A stretch of DNA of 14,732 bases from Defluviitaleaceae bacterium (lineage in GTDB: Bacteria > Bacillota > Clostridia > Lachnospirales > WRAX01): assembly GCA_009787945.1 (NCBI GenBank), contig WQSI01000036.1, positions 1-14,732 on the forward strand, read 5' to 3'. The notes under the pieces were generated by a model. That model searched no databases and was not told the origin of the DNA. It saw nothing but the letters and a program-made list of their open reading frames with translations. The first letter of the stretch is position 1, and every line of letters begins with the position of its first letter. The position numbers and the translations under genes are program-made. Positions 1-5,775 of the stretch are shown here, in pieces.

Positions 1-566
1 CTATTGTTCTTCTTAGCGCGGTGGCATTTATGTTTATGACCCGCAATGAAATGTGGATGAACACAACAACTGTAACCTGGTCGGATGTTGCCTGGTCAGA
101 ATCGCCAGTTGAGCCGCCAGTTGAAGTAACGAGCGATATAATCCACAACATCGACCAAGTGATTATATTTGAAGATTTAACCGTTACACTTAATTCTATT
201 ATCTTCCGCAGAGGTGGGATTTTTGAGGACGCAGGAGATGGGATGCAGTATGTGGCACTTGGCTTAACAATTCAGAACGCCTCTAATGAAGTTAACGACT
301 TTCATAGCTGGGGCGTCAGAGTTTATGCAGATAATATTAGGATGCAGTCTGCGGCAAGGGGCGAAAGGTATCTTGGGGGCGTCATTTCAGGAGCAAGCCT
401 TGCCACGGGTATAACAGTAATTAGATATAGTGGATTTCTAATTCCTTTGGATATTGCAGAGCTGATTATAGAAATTCCGTCAACTTCTCGGGACAGAGAG
501 CTGGCAATAATCACAGTACCAGTTTTTGGTTCTGGTGAGCAAATTGGGGATGTTTCAGTACATTAA
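1..566 (+). CDS. Membrane-anchored DUF4352-like protein, 5' end outside the window
   Basis: The reading frame is open from position 3 to the stop at 564-566 (187 codons visible), so the true start lies upstream of the window. The first residues seen (IVLLSAVAFMFM) look like the end of a transmembrane anchor or uncleaved signal segment. A short linker rich in Ser, Pro, Glu and Val follows, then a beta-rich domain of about 140 residues with alternating hydrophobic strands (for example LTVTLNSIIF, YVALGLTIQNAS, ELIIEIP). Anchor, low-complexity linker and a beta-sandwich with a conserved 'ALGLTIQN' strand fit the DUF4352/telokin-like class of Firmicute surface lipoproteins and membrane proteins; this is inferred from the pattern. 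No enzymatic motif is visible. It lies 45 nt upstream of dnaJ on the same strand with no terminator between, so co-transcription is likely. Function unknown. Confidence 0.6.
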   Translation, partial: IVLLSAVAFMFMTRNEMWMNTTTVTWSDVAWSESPVEPPVEVTSDIIHNIDQVIIFEDLTVTLNSIIFRRGGIFEDAGDGMQYVALGLTIQNASNEVNDFHSWGVRVYADNIRMQSAARGERYLGGVISGASLATGITVIRYSGFLIPLDIAELIIEIPSTSRDRELAIITVPVFGSGEQIGDVSVH

Positions 567-611
567 TAAGTTTAGTGACAATGATTTTTAAGAAAATGCG
601 AGGTAATAAAA

Positions 612-1754
612 ATGGCAAAGCAAGATTATTACGAAACCCTAGGCATAAATAAAGGGGCTAGTGAAGAAGAGATAAAAAAGGCGTATAGGCAAGCGGCAAA
701 AAAGCACCATCCTGACAACAACCCAGGGGATGAAGGGGCGGCGGCTCGTTTTTCTGCTGCCAGCGAAGCGTATGAAGCCCTAAGCGACCCAGACAAACGC
801 GCCAGATACGACCGTTTTGGGCACACCCAACAGGGCGGTGGCGGCGGAGGTTACGGCGGCGGCTTTAGAGGTACAGGTTTTGACGATTTGGAAGAGATTT
901 TGCGGGGCATGGCTGGAGGTTTTGGGGGCTTTGGCGGTCGCGGCGGCGGAGGGCGTAGAGGTCCTGCCCGCGGCAATGACGTAGAAGCCACAATAACCGT
1001 GGATTTTATGGACGCGGTAAAAGGTGGCGAAAGGGATATTGAGCTGTCTATCAAAGATATTTGCGACAGCTGCAAGGGTTCTGGCGTGAAAGCTGGCACT
1101 GTAGCGGAAAATTGCGGCGGATGCGGCGGCTCTGGACAGGTGCGCCAGACCATGCAGACCATTTTAGGCTACATGGAAACCACCACTGCCTGTAAAACCT
1201 GCCGCGGAACAGGCAAGATAATCCGAGAGAAATGCGCGCCTTGCGGAGGACGTGGCAAGGTCGCAAAACCTCGCACTATCGTCGTTAAAATCCCTAAAGG
1301 TATCGAAAACGGACAACATATAAAATATACAGGTCAAGGGGAAGCAGGCGAAATTGGCACTCCCCGCGGCGACCTTTATATACGCATTATGGTAAGCCCT
1401 CACAAGGTTTTCAAGCGCAAGGGGATTCACGTGTTTATGGAGAAAAACATCAGCTTTGCCCAGGCAACCCTAGGGGCGGAGCTTACCATAGAAACCCCCT
1501 ATGGCGACGAAAAACACACCATACAACCAGGCACACAACCAGAAACCACCGTAACCCTAAAAGGCAAAGGTATGCCTCTGTTAAACGCTCCTAGCCGCAG
1601 CGGCGATTTGCTTGTAACCTTAAAATTGGTCGTGCCGAAAACCATAAATGACAGCCAAAAGGAGCTTCTTCGCCAATTTGCCAGTGAAGGGGGGGAGGAC
1701 TTAGAAAATATCGACAATGGTAAGAAGGGTTTTTTCGGAAAGCGTAAAAAATAA
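612..1754 (+). CDS. dnaJ: Chaperone protein DnaJ (Hsp40, type A)
   Basis: Co-chaperone that binds unfolded proteins and stimulates the ATPase of DnaK in the cytoplasm. All type A parts are present in order. The J domain (about residues 4-68) has the HPD motif at 33-35. A Gly/Phe-rich linker spans about 75-120. A zinc-binding region has four CxxCxGxG repeats with Cys at 151/154, 168/171, 194/197 and 208/211, all intact. A C-terminal substrate-binding region runs to residue 380, the usual length. The start is fixed by GAGGT at 600-604, 7 nt before the ATG. In most Firmicutes dnaJ ends an hrcA-grpE-dnaK-dnaJ operon; here the gene directly upstream is a DUF4352-like protein, so either the operon has an insertion or dnaJ sits apart. 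No CIRCE-like element is seen in the short upstream gap. No terminator follows. Confidence 0.97.
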   Translation: MAKQDYYETLGINKGASEEEIKKAYRQAAKKHHPDNNPGDEGAAARFSAASEAYEALSDPDKRARYDRFGHTQQGGGGGGYGGGFRGTGFDDLEEILRGMAGGFGGFGGRGGGGRRGPARGNDVEATITVDFMDAVKGGERDIELSIKDICDSCKGSGVKAGTVAENCGGCGGSGQVRQTMQTILGYMETTTACKTCRGTGKIIREKCAPCGGRGKVAKPRTIVVKIPKGIENGQHIKYTGQGEAGEIGTPRGDLYIRIMVSPHKVFKRKGIHVFMEKNISFAQATLGAELTIETPYGDEKHTIQPGTQPETTVTLKGKGMPLLNAPSRSGDLLVTLKLVVPKTINDSQKELLRQFASEGGEDLENIDNGKKGFFGKRKK

Positions 1755-1793
1755 TCCCAACACAATGAAACAAACGAGAATTGAGGTGTGCAT

Positions 1794-1892
1794 ATGAAAA
1801 TCGTAATTCGTGAACCCCAAGGCGGCGAATTAGGAGAAGCTGTAAAGCTGGGCAGAAAAACCTTTGGGCCTATTGGGTACATTCTAAGCTAA
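1794..1892 (+). CDS. 32-residue ORF after dnaJ, probably the 5' fragment of a disrupted gene
   Basis: An ATG at 1794 has a good ribosome binding site (GAGGTG at 1783-1788, 5 nt spacing), 39 nt after the dnaJ stop. It encodes 32 residues beginning MKIVIREPQGGELGEAV and ending FGPIGYILS before a TAA. The good start signal and sensible composition suggest a real gene start, but the product is very short and I recognise no family. The sequence character changes right after the stop, into hairpin-rich DNA. About 1.5 kb downstream, a membrane protein reading frame lacks its own start. The simplest reading is that this is the N-terminal remnant of that or another gene cut by an insertion. The two parts do not join in frame at any short repeat I could find, so the link is inference. 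Confidence 0.4.
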   Translation: MKIVIREPQGGELGEAVKLGRKTFGPIGYILS

Positions 1893-2251
1893 CGTATAGA
1901 ATAAATCACACCAACAACAAACCGCCGTATTACCTTATATTCTAACATTTTTCAGCGGCATTTGCAAGCACAAAATACAACAAAAAGCGGCGCGGGGATA
2001 AGACAAGCATTGCACGGACAAGCTCCACAGCGGCGGGTTGGTGTTTTGGGTTATGTGGTTTTGTTGCCGTCCTTACTCTCCTTTTCTTGTGTTTGCATTT
2101 TCTATATTGTGGCACTTTGCGCATTGGCAATACTCAAAACAAGAAAACTTCTGCTTGCAAGGGCGGCGCATTTCATAGTGTTTTGTTATTAGCTGTTATT
2201 GCAATAGGTGGGCGGCGGCATAGATAACCCGCTTTTCATATTAGTATTAAA

Positions 2252-2277
2252 GCCCCCACGCCGTAAGGCGTGGGGGC
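2252..2277. repeat. 11-bp GC-rich hairpin with GUAA tetraloop
   Basis: Arms 2252-2262 (GCCCCCACGCC) and 2267-2277 are perfectly complementary and enclose GTAA. GUAA belongs to the GNRA tetraloop class, which favours function as RNA. There is no T-run after it, so it is not a typical intrinsic terminator. GC-rich hairpins of this kind also occur at the ends of some insertion sequences and in REP-like repeats. Confidence 0.7.
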
Positions 2278-2317
2278 AAAGTATGCAACCCGCTCTTGTA
2301 ATAACTTATTTATTGCG

Positions 2318-2477
2318 GGGGCTTAGGAGTTTTCGGCGTTCACATTTGCAAGAATACGGCGGCTTTCAGCCGCCTACTTGCAAATCTACAACGCCTGAAA
2401 CTCCTTGAACGCCCCAACATTTCAGGGCAAGGTTGTTATTGATATACCGCTTTATATAAACTCTCTAACACTTGCCC
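2318..2477. ncRNA. Structured unit A (two consecutive stem-loops)
   Basis: Hairpin I is a long interrupted stem: GGGGC 2318-2322 with 2411-2415; AGGAGTTT 2325-2332 with 2398-2405; GGCGTT 2335-2340 with 2390-2395; ATTTGCAAG 2344-2352 with 2377-2385; and a cap GGCGGCT 2358-2364 / TTC / 2368-2374. Hairpin II pairs GGGCAAG 2425-2431 with CTTGCCC 2471-2477. Unit B has the same architecture with different stem sequences. The strand of transcription is not certain; the plus strand is favoured because a terminator-like hairpin follows at 2730-2797. Confidence 0.5.
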
Positions 2478-2530
2478 GCTCCCCTTGATAATCATATTAT
2501 ATCAGCTCGCAAGCTCACATATAATAATAA

Positions 2531-2698
2531 GGGCGTAAGAAGTTTTGGCGGCGTAACAAAGTTAAGAGGGCGGCGGCTTTCAGCCGCCTTGCTCAAACTT
2601 TATAACGCCGAAAACTTCTTGAACGCCCCAAAATAGATAGTGCAAGGCTATTTATAACCCCGCTTGCTATAAGCTCATAAATAAGCCTTAAACCTTGC
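2531..2698. ncRNA. Structured unit B, diverged tandem copy of unit A
   Basis: Hairpin I pairs GGGCGT 2531-2536 with 2623-2628; AAGAAGTTTT 2537-2546 with 2611-2620; CGGCGT 2549-2554 with 2605-2610; AAAGTT 2558-2563 with 2596-2601; and the same cap GGCGGCT 2572-2578 / TTC / 2582-2588 as unit A. Hairpin II pairs GCAAGG 2642-2647 with 2693-2698, with an inner ATTTAT/ATAAAT stem. The unit starts 213 nt after unit A. The cap and the closing TTGAACGCCCC string are conserved in sequence, while the middle stems changed on both sides. Confidence 0.5.
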
Positions 2699-2729
2699 CG
2701 CAAAGTGTTGTAAAATCCCACATAACATA

Positions 2730-2797
2730 AAAATATGGTAGACGAAAAAAGGGCTAATAATAATAAATTATAGCCCTTTTTTCGTCTACCATATTTT
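2730..2797. terminator. 27-bp perfect inverted repeat with intrinsic-terminator core
   Basis: Arms 2730-2756 and 2771-2797 are perfectly complementary over 27 bp around a 14-nt AT-only loop. The core is A6-GGGCTA ... TAGCCC-T6, the form of a bidirectional intrinsic terminator, extended outward by a further matched segment (ATGGTAGACG). It could end a plus-strand transcript of the structured units, isolate the downstream ORF, or be an element end. The extra outer pairing goes well beyond what termination needs. Confidence 0.7.
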
Positions 2798-2850
2798 GAG
2801 TGGATAGGGAATACAATATAACAAGCTATGCGGAAAAGAGGGATTTTATT

Positions 2851-3477
2851 ATGCAATCAGCACAACCACACGAAACACAAGCACCACAATTATCACAAGC
2901 GCAACAAAATCAACCGCCCTATGAAATAATCCATAATGACACAACCTACATACACATACCCGAAACAGAATACTTTTACAATTCCAAAAGCCCGCTTGAT
3001 AGCAAGGGCAATCCACAAGAAAAATACACCTTTTATAAGCTCCTTAAAAAACTATCCCCGCAATTATACCGCTCTATGTCGCTAAAATACACCATGCCGC
3101 AAGAATTAACCCTAATAGGCGGTGCAAGCCGTATAAGGGTATATCGTGCTGTGCAATTATACTACAATACACCGCTCATAAGCTCCCCCATAAGCTCATT
3201 TATACAAGATACCATAACCCCCGCTTTGCAATACCTAACAGACAACGCCGCCAACCAACGCAAGATACAGCAACAATATAACGGCGCAAGGTGGGCTGTT
3301 AGTCAAATATTCGATAACGAGGATTTAAGCGGCGGTTATGATAATGTTATCGGCAATGATAACAACGATAACGCAAAGAGCAACAAAAACCACATTGACA
3401 ACCTCGCCGCCGCCCTATTCTATCACATCCTTCGGCTTCTGTGTAGGGGCAGATTTCTACCTAGCCCTTCCCGATAA
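2851..3477 (+). CDS. Hypothetical Gln/Asn-rich protein of the putative inserted module
   Basis: The ATG at 2851 is chosen because AAGAGGG (2836-2842) sits 8 nt upstream; the frame is open further back to 2800 but there overlaps the 27-bp inverted repeat. The product is 208 residues. Residues 1-25 are Gln/Pro/Ala-rich. The middle (about 30-160) looks like a folded domain with many Tyr and Leu residues, including GGASRIRVYRAVQLYYNTP. Residues about 170-190 are an Asn/Asp-rich low-complexity stretch. The last 20 or so residues appear to read out of frame into the neighbouring membrane protein sequence, so the natural C-terminus may have been lost at the insertion edge. No transposase, nuclease or replication motif, signal peptide or membrane segment is seen. 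I do not recognise the family. Confidence 0.55.
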   Translation: MQSAQPHETQAPQLSQAQQNQPPYEIIHNDTTYIHIPETEYFYNSKSPLDSKGNPQEKYTFYKLLKKLSPQLYRSMSLKYTMPQELTLIGGASRIRVYRAVQLYYNTPLISSPISSFIQDTITPALQYLTDNAANQRKIQQQYNGARWAVSQIFDNEDLSGGYDNVIGNDNNDNAKSNKNHIDNLAAALFYHILRLLCRGRFLPSPSR

Positions 3478-4027
3478 AGAGGAAACGAAAAAATTTGAAA
3501 GACGAGATATAAGCCTGATACAAATTGGACTTTACCTATTGGTAAATGCCCTGCTTATAATGATTAATTCCAGCAATCTTCTTCAGGCTGTGACCGCCCT
3601 CGCCTTTGTGTTTTTCGGTTGTGCAGCCGTTGGCTGGATTGGAACATTGGTAACAAAACGAAAATGGAGCTTTCGCTTAACCCAAGGCGGCTTTTTAGTA
3701 TCCCCAGTTTCATCTATACTCTTCTTCTTTCCGATGATTGGGAACTGGTACCCTGTCCACTACGAAAACACGCCGCAATTAAAACGCGACCTAGCACTAA
3801 ATTCCATCCTTGTGTGGCTGTTTTTGCTTGGCGTTGCGGCAAGCGGGTCATTTCTTGATAATGGGTTTTTGTCTAGCGCGCGAGGGGTTGCGTCTGTTTT
3901 GTTAATTTATAGATGCCTGCCTTTCATGCCCATGTCGTCACATGGTTCTGGGCGTGTATTTAAGTGGAATAAAGCGGTGTTTTTCGCCCTTGCTGTCGCT
4001 TCTGTTTTGCTTGTGTTTGTATTTTAG
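3338..4027 (+). CDS. 5'-disrupted multi-pass membrane protein (probable remnant)
   Basis: The frame is open from 3338, but only the part from about 3416 looks genuine. The first 25 codons are Thr-rich and read the preceding ORF in another frame, and no ribosome binding site precedes the ATG at 3338. From residue 31 (SFGFCVGADFYLALPDKEE) the protein has about five or six hydrophobic segments (for example LIQIGLYLLVNALLIMI, ILVWLFLLGVAASGSF, AVFFALAVASVLLVFVF). A late segment, FMPMSSHGSGRVFKWNK, faintly recalls the C-terminal 'DGxK' region of M50-type membrane proteases, but no HExxH is present, so that is only a suggestion. The gene ends 7 nt before the convergent yraN stop. Most likely a gene whose 5' part was lost or separated by the insertion. 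Confidence 0.45.
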   Translation: MIMLSAMITTITQRATKTTLTTSPPPYSITSFGFCVGADFYLALPDKEETKKFERRDISLIQIGLYLLVNALLIMINSSNLLQAVTALAFVFFGCAAVGWIGTLVTKRKWSFRLTQGGFLVSPVSSILFFFPMIGNWYPVHYENTPQLKRDLALNSILVWLFLLGVAASGSFLDNGFLSSARGVASVLLIYRCLPFMPMSSHGSGRVFKWNKAVFFALAVASVLLVFVF

Positions 4028-4034
4028 AAGGGGG

Positions 4035-4391
4035 CTATTGCTCCCAGAAGGCATTTTCCACATGGTCAATTTCCAGTTGTTCATGCCCAAAAATCTCAAT
4101 TATGTCGAAACGGCAGGGGGCTTCCCATAGGTTTTGTTTGTGAAGGTAGACTTTTGCGGTTTTTATGATGCGGCGAACCTTTGCGGGGGTTATGGCGTCG
4201 AAACCATCACCAAAAGCGTTGCCGCGCCTATACTTAACCTCAACAAACACGATATATTCGCCATCTTTAGCAATTATATCTATTTCGCCTCCATTTGCTT
4301 TATAGTTTGTGGACAAAATGCGGTAGCCCTTGGATTCTAGGAAGCCAAGGGCTGTATTTTCGCCGTAATTTCCTTTAGCTTTGCTGGTCAT
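4035..4391 (-). CDS. yraN: YraN/UPF0102 family endonuclease-like protein
   Basis: A 118-residue protein of the UPF0102 family, with a restriction-endonuclease-like fold; the cellular role is not settled. The typical N-terminus (GNYGENTALGFLESKGYRIL) is followed by the nuclease-like core GGEIDIIAKDGEYIVFVEVK, giving the expected acidic/basic set Glu36, Asp38, Glu51 and Lys53. Length and motif spacing are normal. The start codon lies inside the end of the upstream FlhB-like gene (17-nt overlap, different frame), indicating translational coupling. Neighbouring FlhB-like and YraN genes are a common arrangement in Clostridia and Bacilli. It is the last gene of the leftward block. No clear intrinsic terminator follows before the convergent membrane gene. 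Confidence 0.9.
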   Translation of the reverse strand: MTSKAKGNYGENTALGFLESKGYRILSTNYKANGGEIDIIAKDGEYIVFVEVKYRRGNAFGDGFDAITPAKVRRIIKTAKVYLHKQNLWEAPCRFDIIEIFGHEQLEIDHVENAFWEQ

Positions 4392-4674
4392 AAGTTTTCA
4401 TAGCCTCCAAGGCATCCAAATTATCAATAAACACCAAAATTTGCGCCACAACCTGATACAGCTCTGGCGGTATTTCGTCACCAAGGTTTACTTTGGTTAG
4501 AGCCGCGGCAAGTTTGGCATCTTTATAAAGGCGCACTTCGGATTCTTGGGCAATGTCCATAATTCTTTGGGCAATTTGCCCTGTGCCTGTGGCAACCACC
4601 TTAGGGGCAGCAAAGCCTAGCTTATACTGCAAAGCAACAGCTTTTTTCTTAAATTCGGGAGCTTGTTTTGACAT
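4375..4674 (-). CDS. FlhB C-terminal domain homologue (YlqH-like)
   Basis: A small cytoplasmic protein matching only the C-terminal part of the flagellar/type III export switch protein FlhB. Recognisable pieces are KKAVALQYKLGFAAPKVVATG, the helix QIAQRIMDIAQESEVRLYKDAKLAAAL and the ending GDEIPPELYQVVAQILVFI, all close to the FlhB pattern. The autocleavage motif NPTH and the membrane domain are absent; the protein begins about where cleaved FlhB would begin. The start is set at 4674 (MSKQAPEF, 99 residues) because GAGGAGG lies 6 nt upstream; an in-frame ATG 18 nt earlier falls upstream of that site. It overlaps yraN by 17 nt and follows rsmG by 65 nt. Function unknown; homologues occur in non-flagellated species, so an export role cannot be assumed. 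Confidence 0.85.
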   Translation of the reverse strand: MSKQAPEFKKKAVALQYKLGFAAPKVVATGTGQIAQRIMDIAQESEVRLYKDAKLAAALTKVNLGDEIPPELYQVVAQILVFIDNLDALEAMKTYDQQS

Positions 4675-4739
4675 TTGTCGCCTCCTCATCATCTATAAAG
4701 AGTATACCCCATTTTACGCACTTTGTCAATAAAACTATT

Positions 4740-5390
4740 TCATCGGCGGCTTATGATGATTAGGTTGCGGGTCAAATCACTAGGCAAGTTTAATTCCACG
4801 ATTTTATCAACTTTGCCGCCTAGCTTGGCGATTTGCCTAGCCCCCGCGTCTAATTCCTCTTGAAAATTCGGGCCTTTCATAGCAATGAATTGCCCGCCAG
4901 GCTTCACAAAAGGCAAGCACCAACCTGCCAGCTTGTCCATTGCCGCAACAGCGCGGGAAACCGCATAATCAAAACCTTTTGCATACCCTGGAACTTTTAG
5001 CCTGTCCTCTGCGCGGTCATGTATGCAACTCACACCCTCCAAACCCAGTAATTGGGCGGCTTCCTCCAAAAACTTAACCTTTTTGCCCCTAGCATCTATC
5101 AAGGTTAAATCCAAATCTGGACGGGCAATTTTCGCCACAAGCCCTGGAAACCCTGGGCCCGTGCCAACGTCAACAACGCGGCTGTTTTGCCCCAAATAAG
5201 GCAAAATGGTCAAGCAATCCAAAAAATGCTTGGTAACTATCCCCTCATCATCAGTTATGGCGGTCAAATTAACTTTTTCATTATACTCTTTCAAAAAATC
5301 CTTATATGCCCACAGTTGGTCAATCGCCTGATTATCCAGCCTAACACCCAATTCCGCGGCTTCCTCTTCCAAAAATAACTTTAGCTGCAA
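4740..5390 (-). CDS. rsmG: 16S rRNA (guanine527-N7)-methyltransferase RsmG
   Basis: Methylates N7 of G527 in the 530 loop of 16S rRNA using S-adenosylmethionine; formerly GidB. The family signature NLTAI is at 41-45 and the SAM-binding loop DVGTGPGFPG at 74-83, followed by LTLIDARGKKVKFLEEA (second strand with the acidic ribose ligand) and the SRAVAAMDKL segment near 147-156. The product is 216 residues, somewhat shorter than the usual 230-240, mainly at the C-terminus, with the core intact. The start is a TTG at 5390 with AGGGGG about 8 nt upstream. It is transcribed leftward, after tRNA-Ala and its terminator, and heads the rsmG / FlhB-like / yraN block. Here rsmG is not next to mnmG. No strong promoter is seen in the 60 nt before it. 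Confidence 0.95.
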   Translation of the reverse strand: MQLKLFLEEEAAELGVRLDNQAIDQLWAYKDFLKEYNEKVNLTAITDDEGIVTKHFLDCLTILPYLGQNSRVVDVGTGPGFPGLVAKIARPDLDLTLIDARGKKVKFLEEAAQLLGLEGVSCIHDRAEDRLKVPGYAKGFDYAVSRAVAAMDKLAGWCLPFVKPGGQFIAMKGPNFQEELDAGARQIAKLGGKVDKIVELNLPSDLTRNLIIISRR

Positions 5391-5448
5391 CGGTATTCCC
5401 CCTGGTTAAGTTTCAAATTTTTTCACCTTAAACATTTATGAGTGATAA

Positions 5449-5485
5449 TAAAAAACAATCAGGCACAAAACCTAATCGTTTTTAA
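5449..5485 (-). terminator. Intrinsic terminator after tRNA-Ala
   Basis: Read on the minus strand, the stem ACGATTAGG (5479-5471) pairs with CCTGATTGT (5463-5455, two G-U pairs) around a 7-nt loop, and is followed by a run of T. The plus strand also has T-runs beyond the stem (5479-5493), so it may work in both directions. It lies between the tRNA and rsmG, suggesting rsmG is transcribed partly by readthrough or from a weak promoter not seen here. Confidence 0.7.
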
Positions 5486-5560
5486 AATTTTTTTAACCAA
5501 GCTCTAATGTTACATCAAACCCACCTATGAAAATTCAGGGCTTTTGCATGGTTATTATAA

Positions 5561-5633
5561 TGGAGAATACCGGACTTGAACCGGTGACCTCTTGACTGCC
5601 AGTCAAGCGCGCTCCCAGCTGCGCTAATCCCCC
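5561..5633 (-). tRNA. tRNA-Ala (anticodon GGC)
   Basis: A full 73-nt cloverleaf: acceptor GGGGGAT/ATTCTCC, D arm GCGC/GCGC, anticodon stem CTTGA/TCAAG with loop CTGGCAG (anticodon GGC, reading GCC), T arm ACCGG/CCGGT with loop TTCAAGT, and discriminator A. The acceptor has the G3-U70 pair that identifies alanine tRNAs. The 3' CCA is not encoded (the next bases are TT). It has its own promoter just upstream and a terminator downstream. A minus-strand open frame across it (about 5535-5816) is an artefact of the tRNA sequence. Confidence 0.96.
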
Positions 5634-5645
5634 GAGCTGTAGTCT

Positions 5646-5674
5646 AATATAACAGCTTTGTGTTACTTTGTCAA
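5646..5674 (-). promoter_or_regulatory. Sigma-A-type promoter of tRNA-Ala
   Basis: On the minus strand, TTGACA (5674-5669), a 17-bp spacer and TATATT (5651-5646). The predicted start near 5639 is about 6 nt before the mature tRNA 5' end. It is back to back with the rpsB promoter. Confidence 0.85.
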
Positions 5675-5723
5675 GCCCTTTTTTAAAAAAGTTGGATATT
5701 TTGAAATTTTGTTGATTAGGGGC

Positions 5724-5752
5724 TTGCAAAATTTGGTTGGTTGTGTTATAAT
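5724..5752 (+). promoter_or_regulatory. Sigma-A-type promoter of the rpsB-tsf operon
   Basis: TTGCAA (5724-5729), a 17-bp spacer and a perfect TATAAT (5747-5752). The predicted start near 5759 gives a leader of about 90 nt before rpsB, which holds the structured element at 5776-5841. Confidence 0.85.
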
Positions 5753-5775
5753 TCTTGACTGTAATTAAATTCACA

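Larger units (their letters stand above)
1893..2850. other. Gene-free, hairpin-rich region (putative structured RNA locus)
   Basis: About 960 nt with no convincing coding sequence. Open frames here (such as those starting near 1962, 2208 and, on the minus strand, 2856) lack ribosome binding sites and run through palindromes. It holds, in order, an 11-bp GUAA-capped hairpin (2252-2277), two tandem structured units (2318-2477 and 2531-2698) and a 27-bp perfect inverted repeat (2730-2797). The motif AACCCGCT recurs in variants at 2226-2233, 2287-2294, 2444-2451 and 2656-2664, two of these inside loops of the structured units. A CATTTGCAAG string occurs at 1959-1968 and again at 2343-2352. No clear sigma-A promoter was found for a transcript of this region. 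Confidence 0.5.
1893..3415. mobile_element. Putative 1.5-kb inserted module: structured RNA plus one ORF
   Basis: Inferred insertion between a truncated ORF (ends 1892) and a membrane protein frame without a start (host-like coding from about 3416). Inside are the structured repeats and one unrecognised protein gene. No transposase, recombinase, nuclease or reverse transcriptase motif is seen, so if mobile it would be non-autonomous. Boundaries are soft. The strings ATTCTA (1881-1886 and 3417-3422) and CCTATT (1869-1874 and 3414-3419) occur near both ends and could be target duplications, but each is only 6 bp and may be chance. There are no convincing long terminal inverted repeats. Confidence 0.3.

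Noticed and set aside
2252..2277. End of an IS200/IS605-type element or guide RNA of a TnpB/IscB system
   Set aside because: GC-rich hairpins of this kind occur there, but no TnpA, TnpB or IscB coding remnant is present, so the link is not supported.
1962..2408. Open frames near 1962-2192 and 2208-2408 as small genes
   Set aside because: No ribosome binding sites; the second frame runs through the GUAA-capped hairpin and unit A palindromes, so the peptides are by-products of structured DNA.
2593..2856. Minus-strand frame resembling a hydrophobic small protein
   Set aside because: It covers unit B and the 27-bp inverted repeat, has no ribosome binding site on that strand, and its hydrophobicity follows from AT-rich sequence.
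1893..3415. CRISPR array or group II intron
   Set aside because: No regularly spaced direct repeats; no reverse transcriptase and no recognisable domain V-type hairpin with flanking intron boundaries.
3338..4027. Active M50-type membrane protease
   Set aside because: Only a faint C-terminal resemblance; no HExxH motif is present in the visible frame.
4022..4056. Terminator between the convergent membrane gene and yraN
   Set aside because: The GGGGGC/GCTCCC pairing has a mismatch, short arms and no T-run on either strand.
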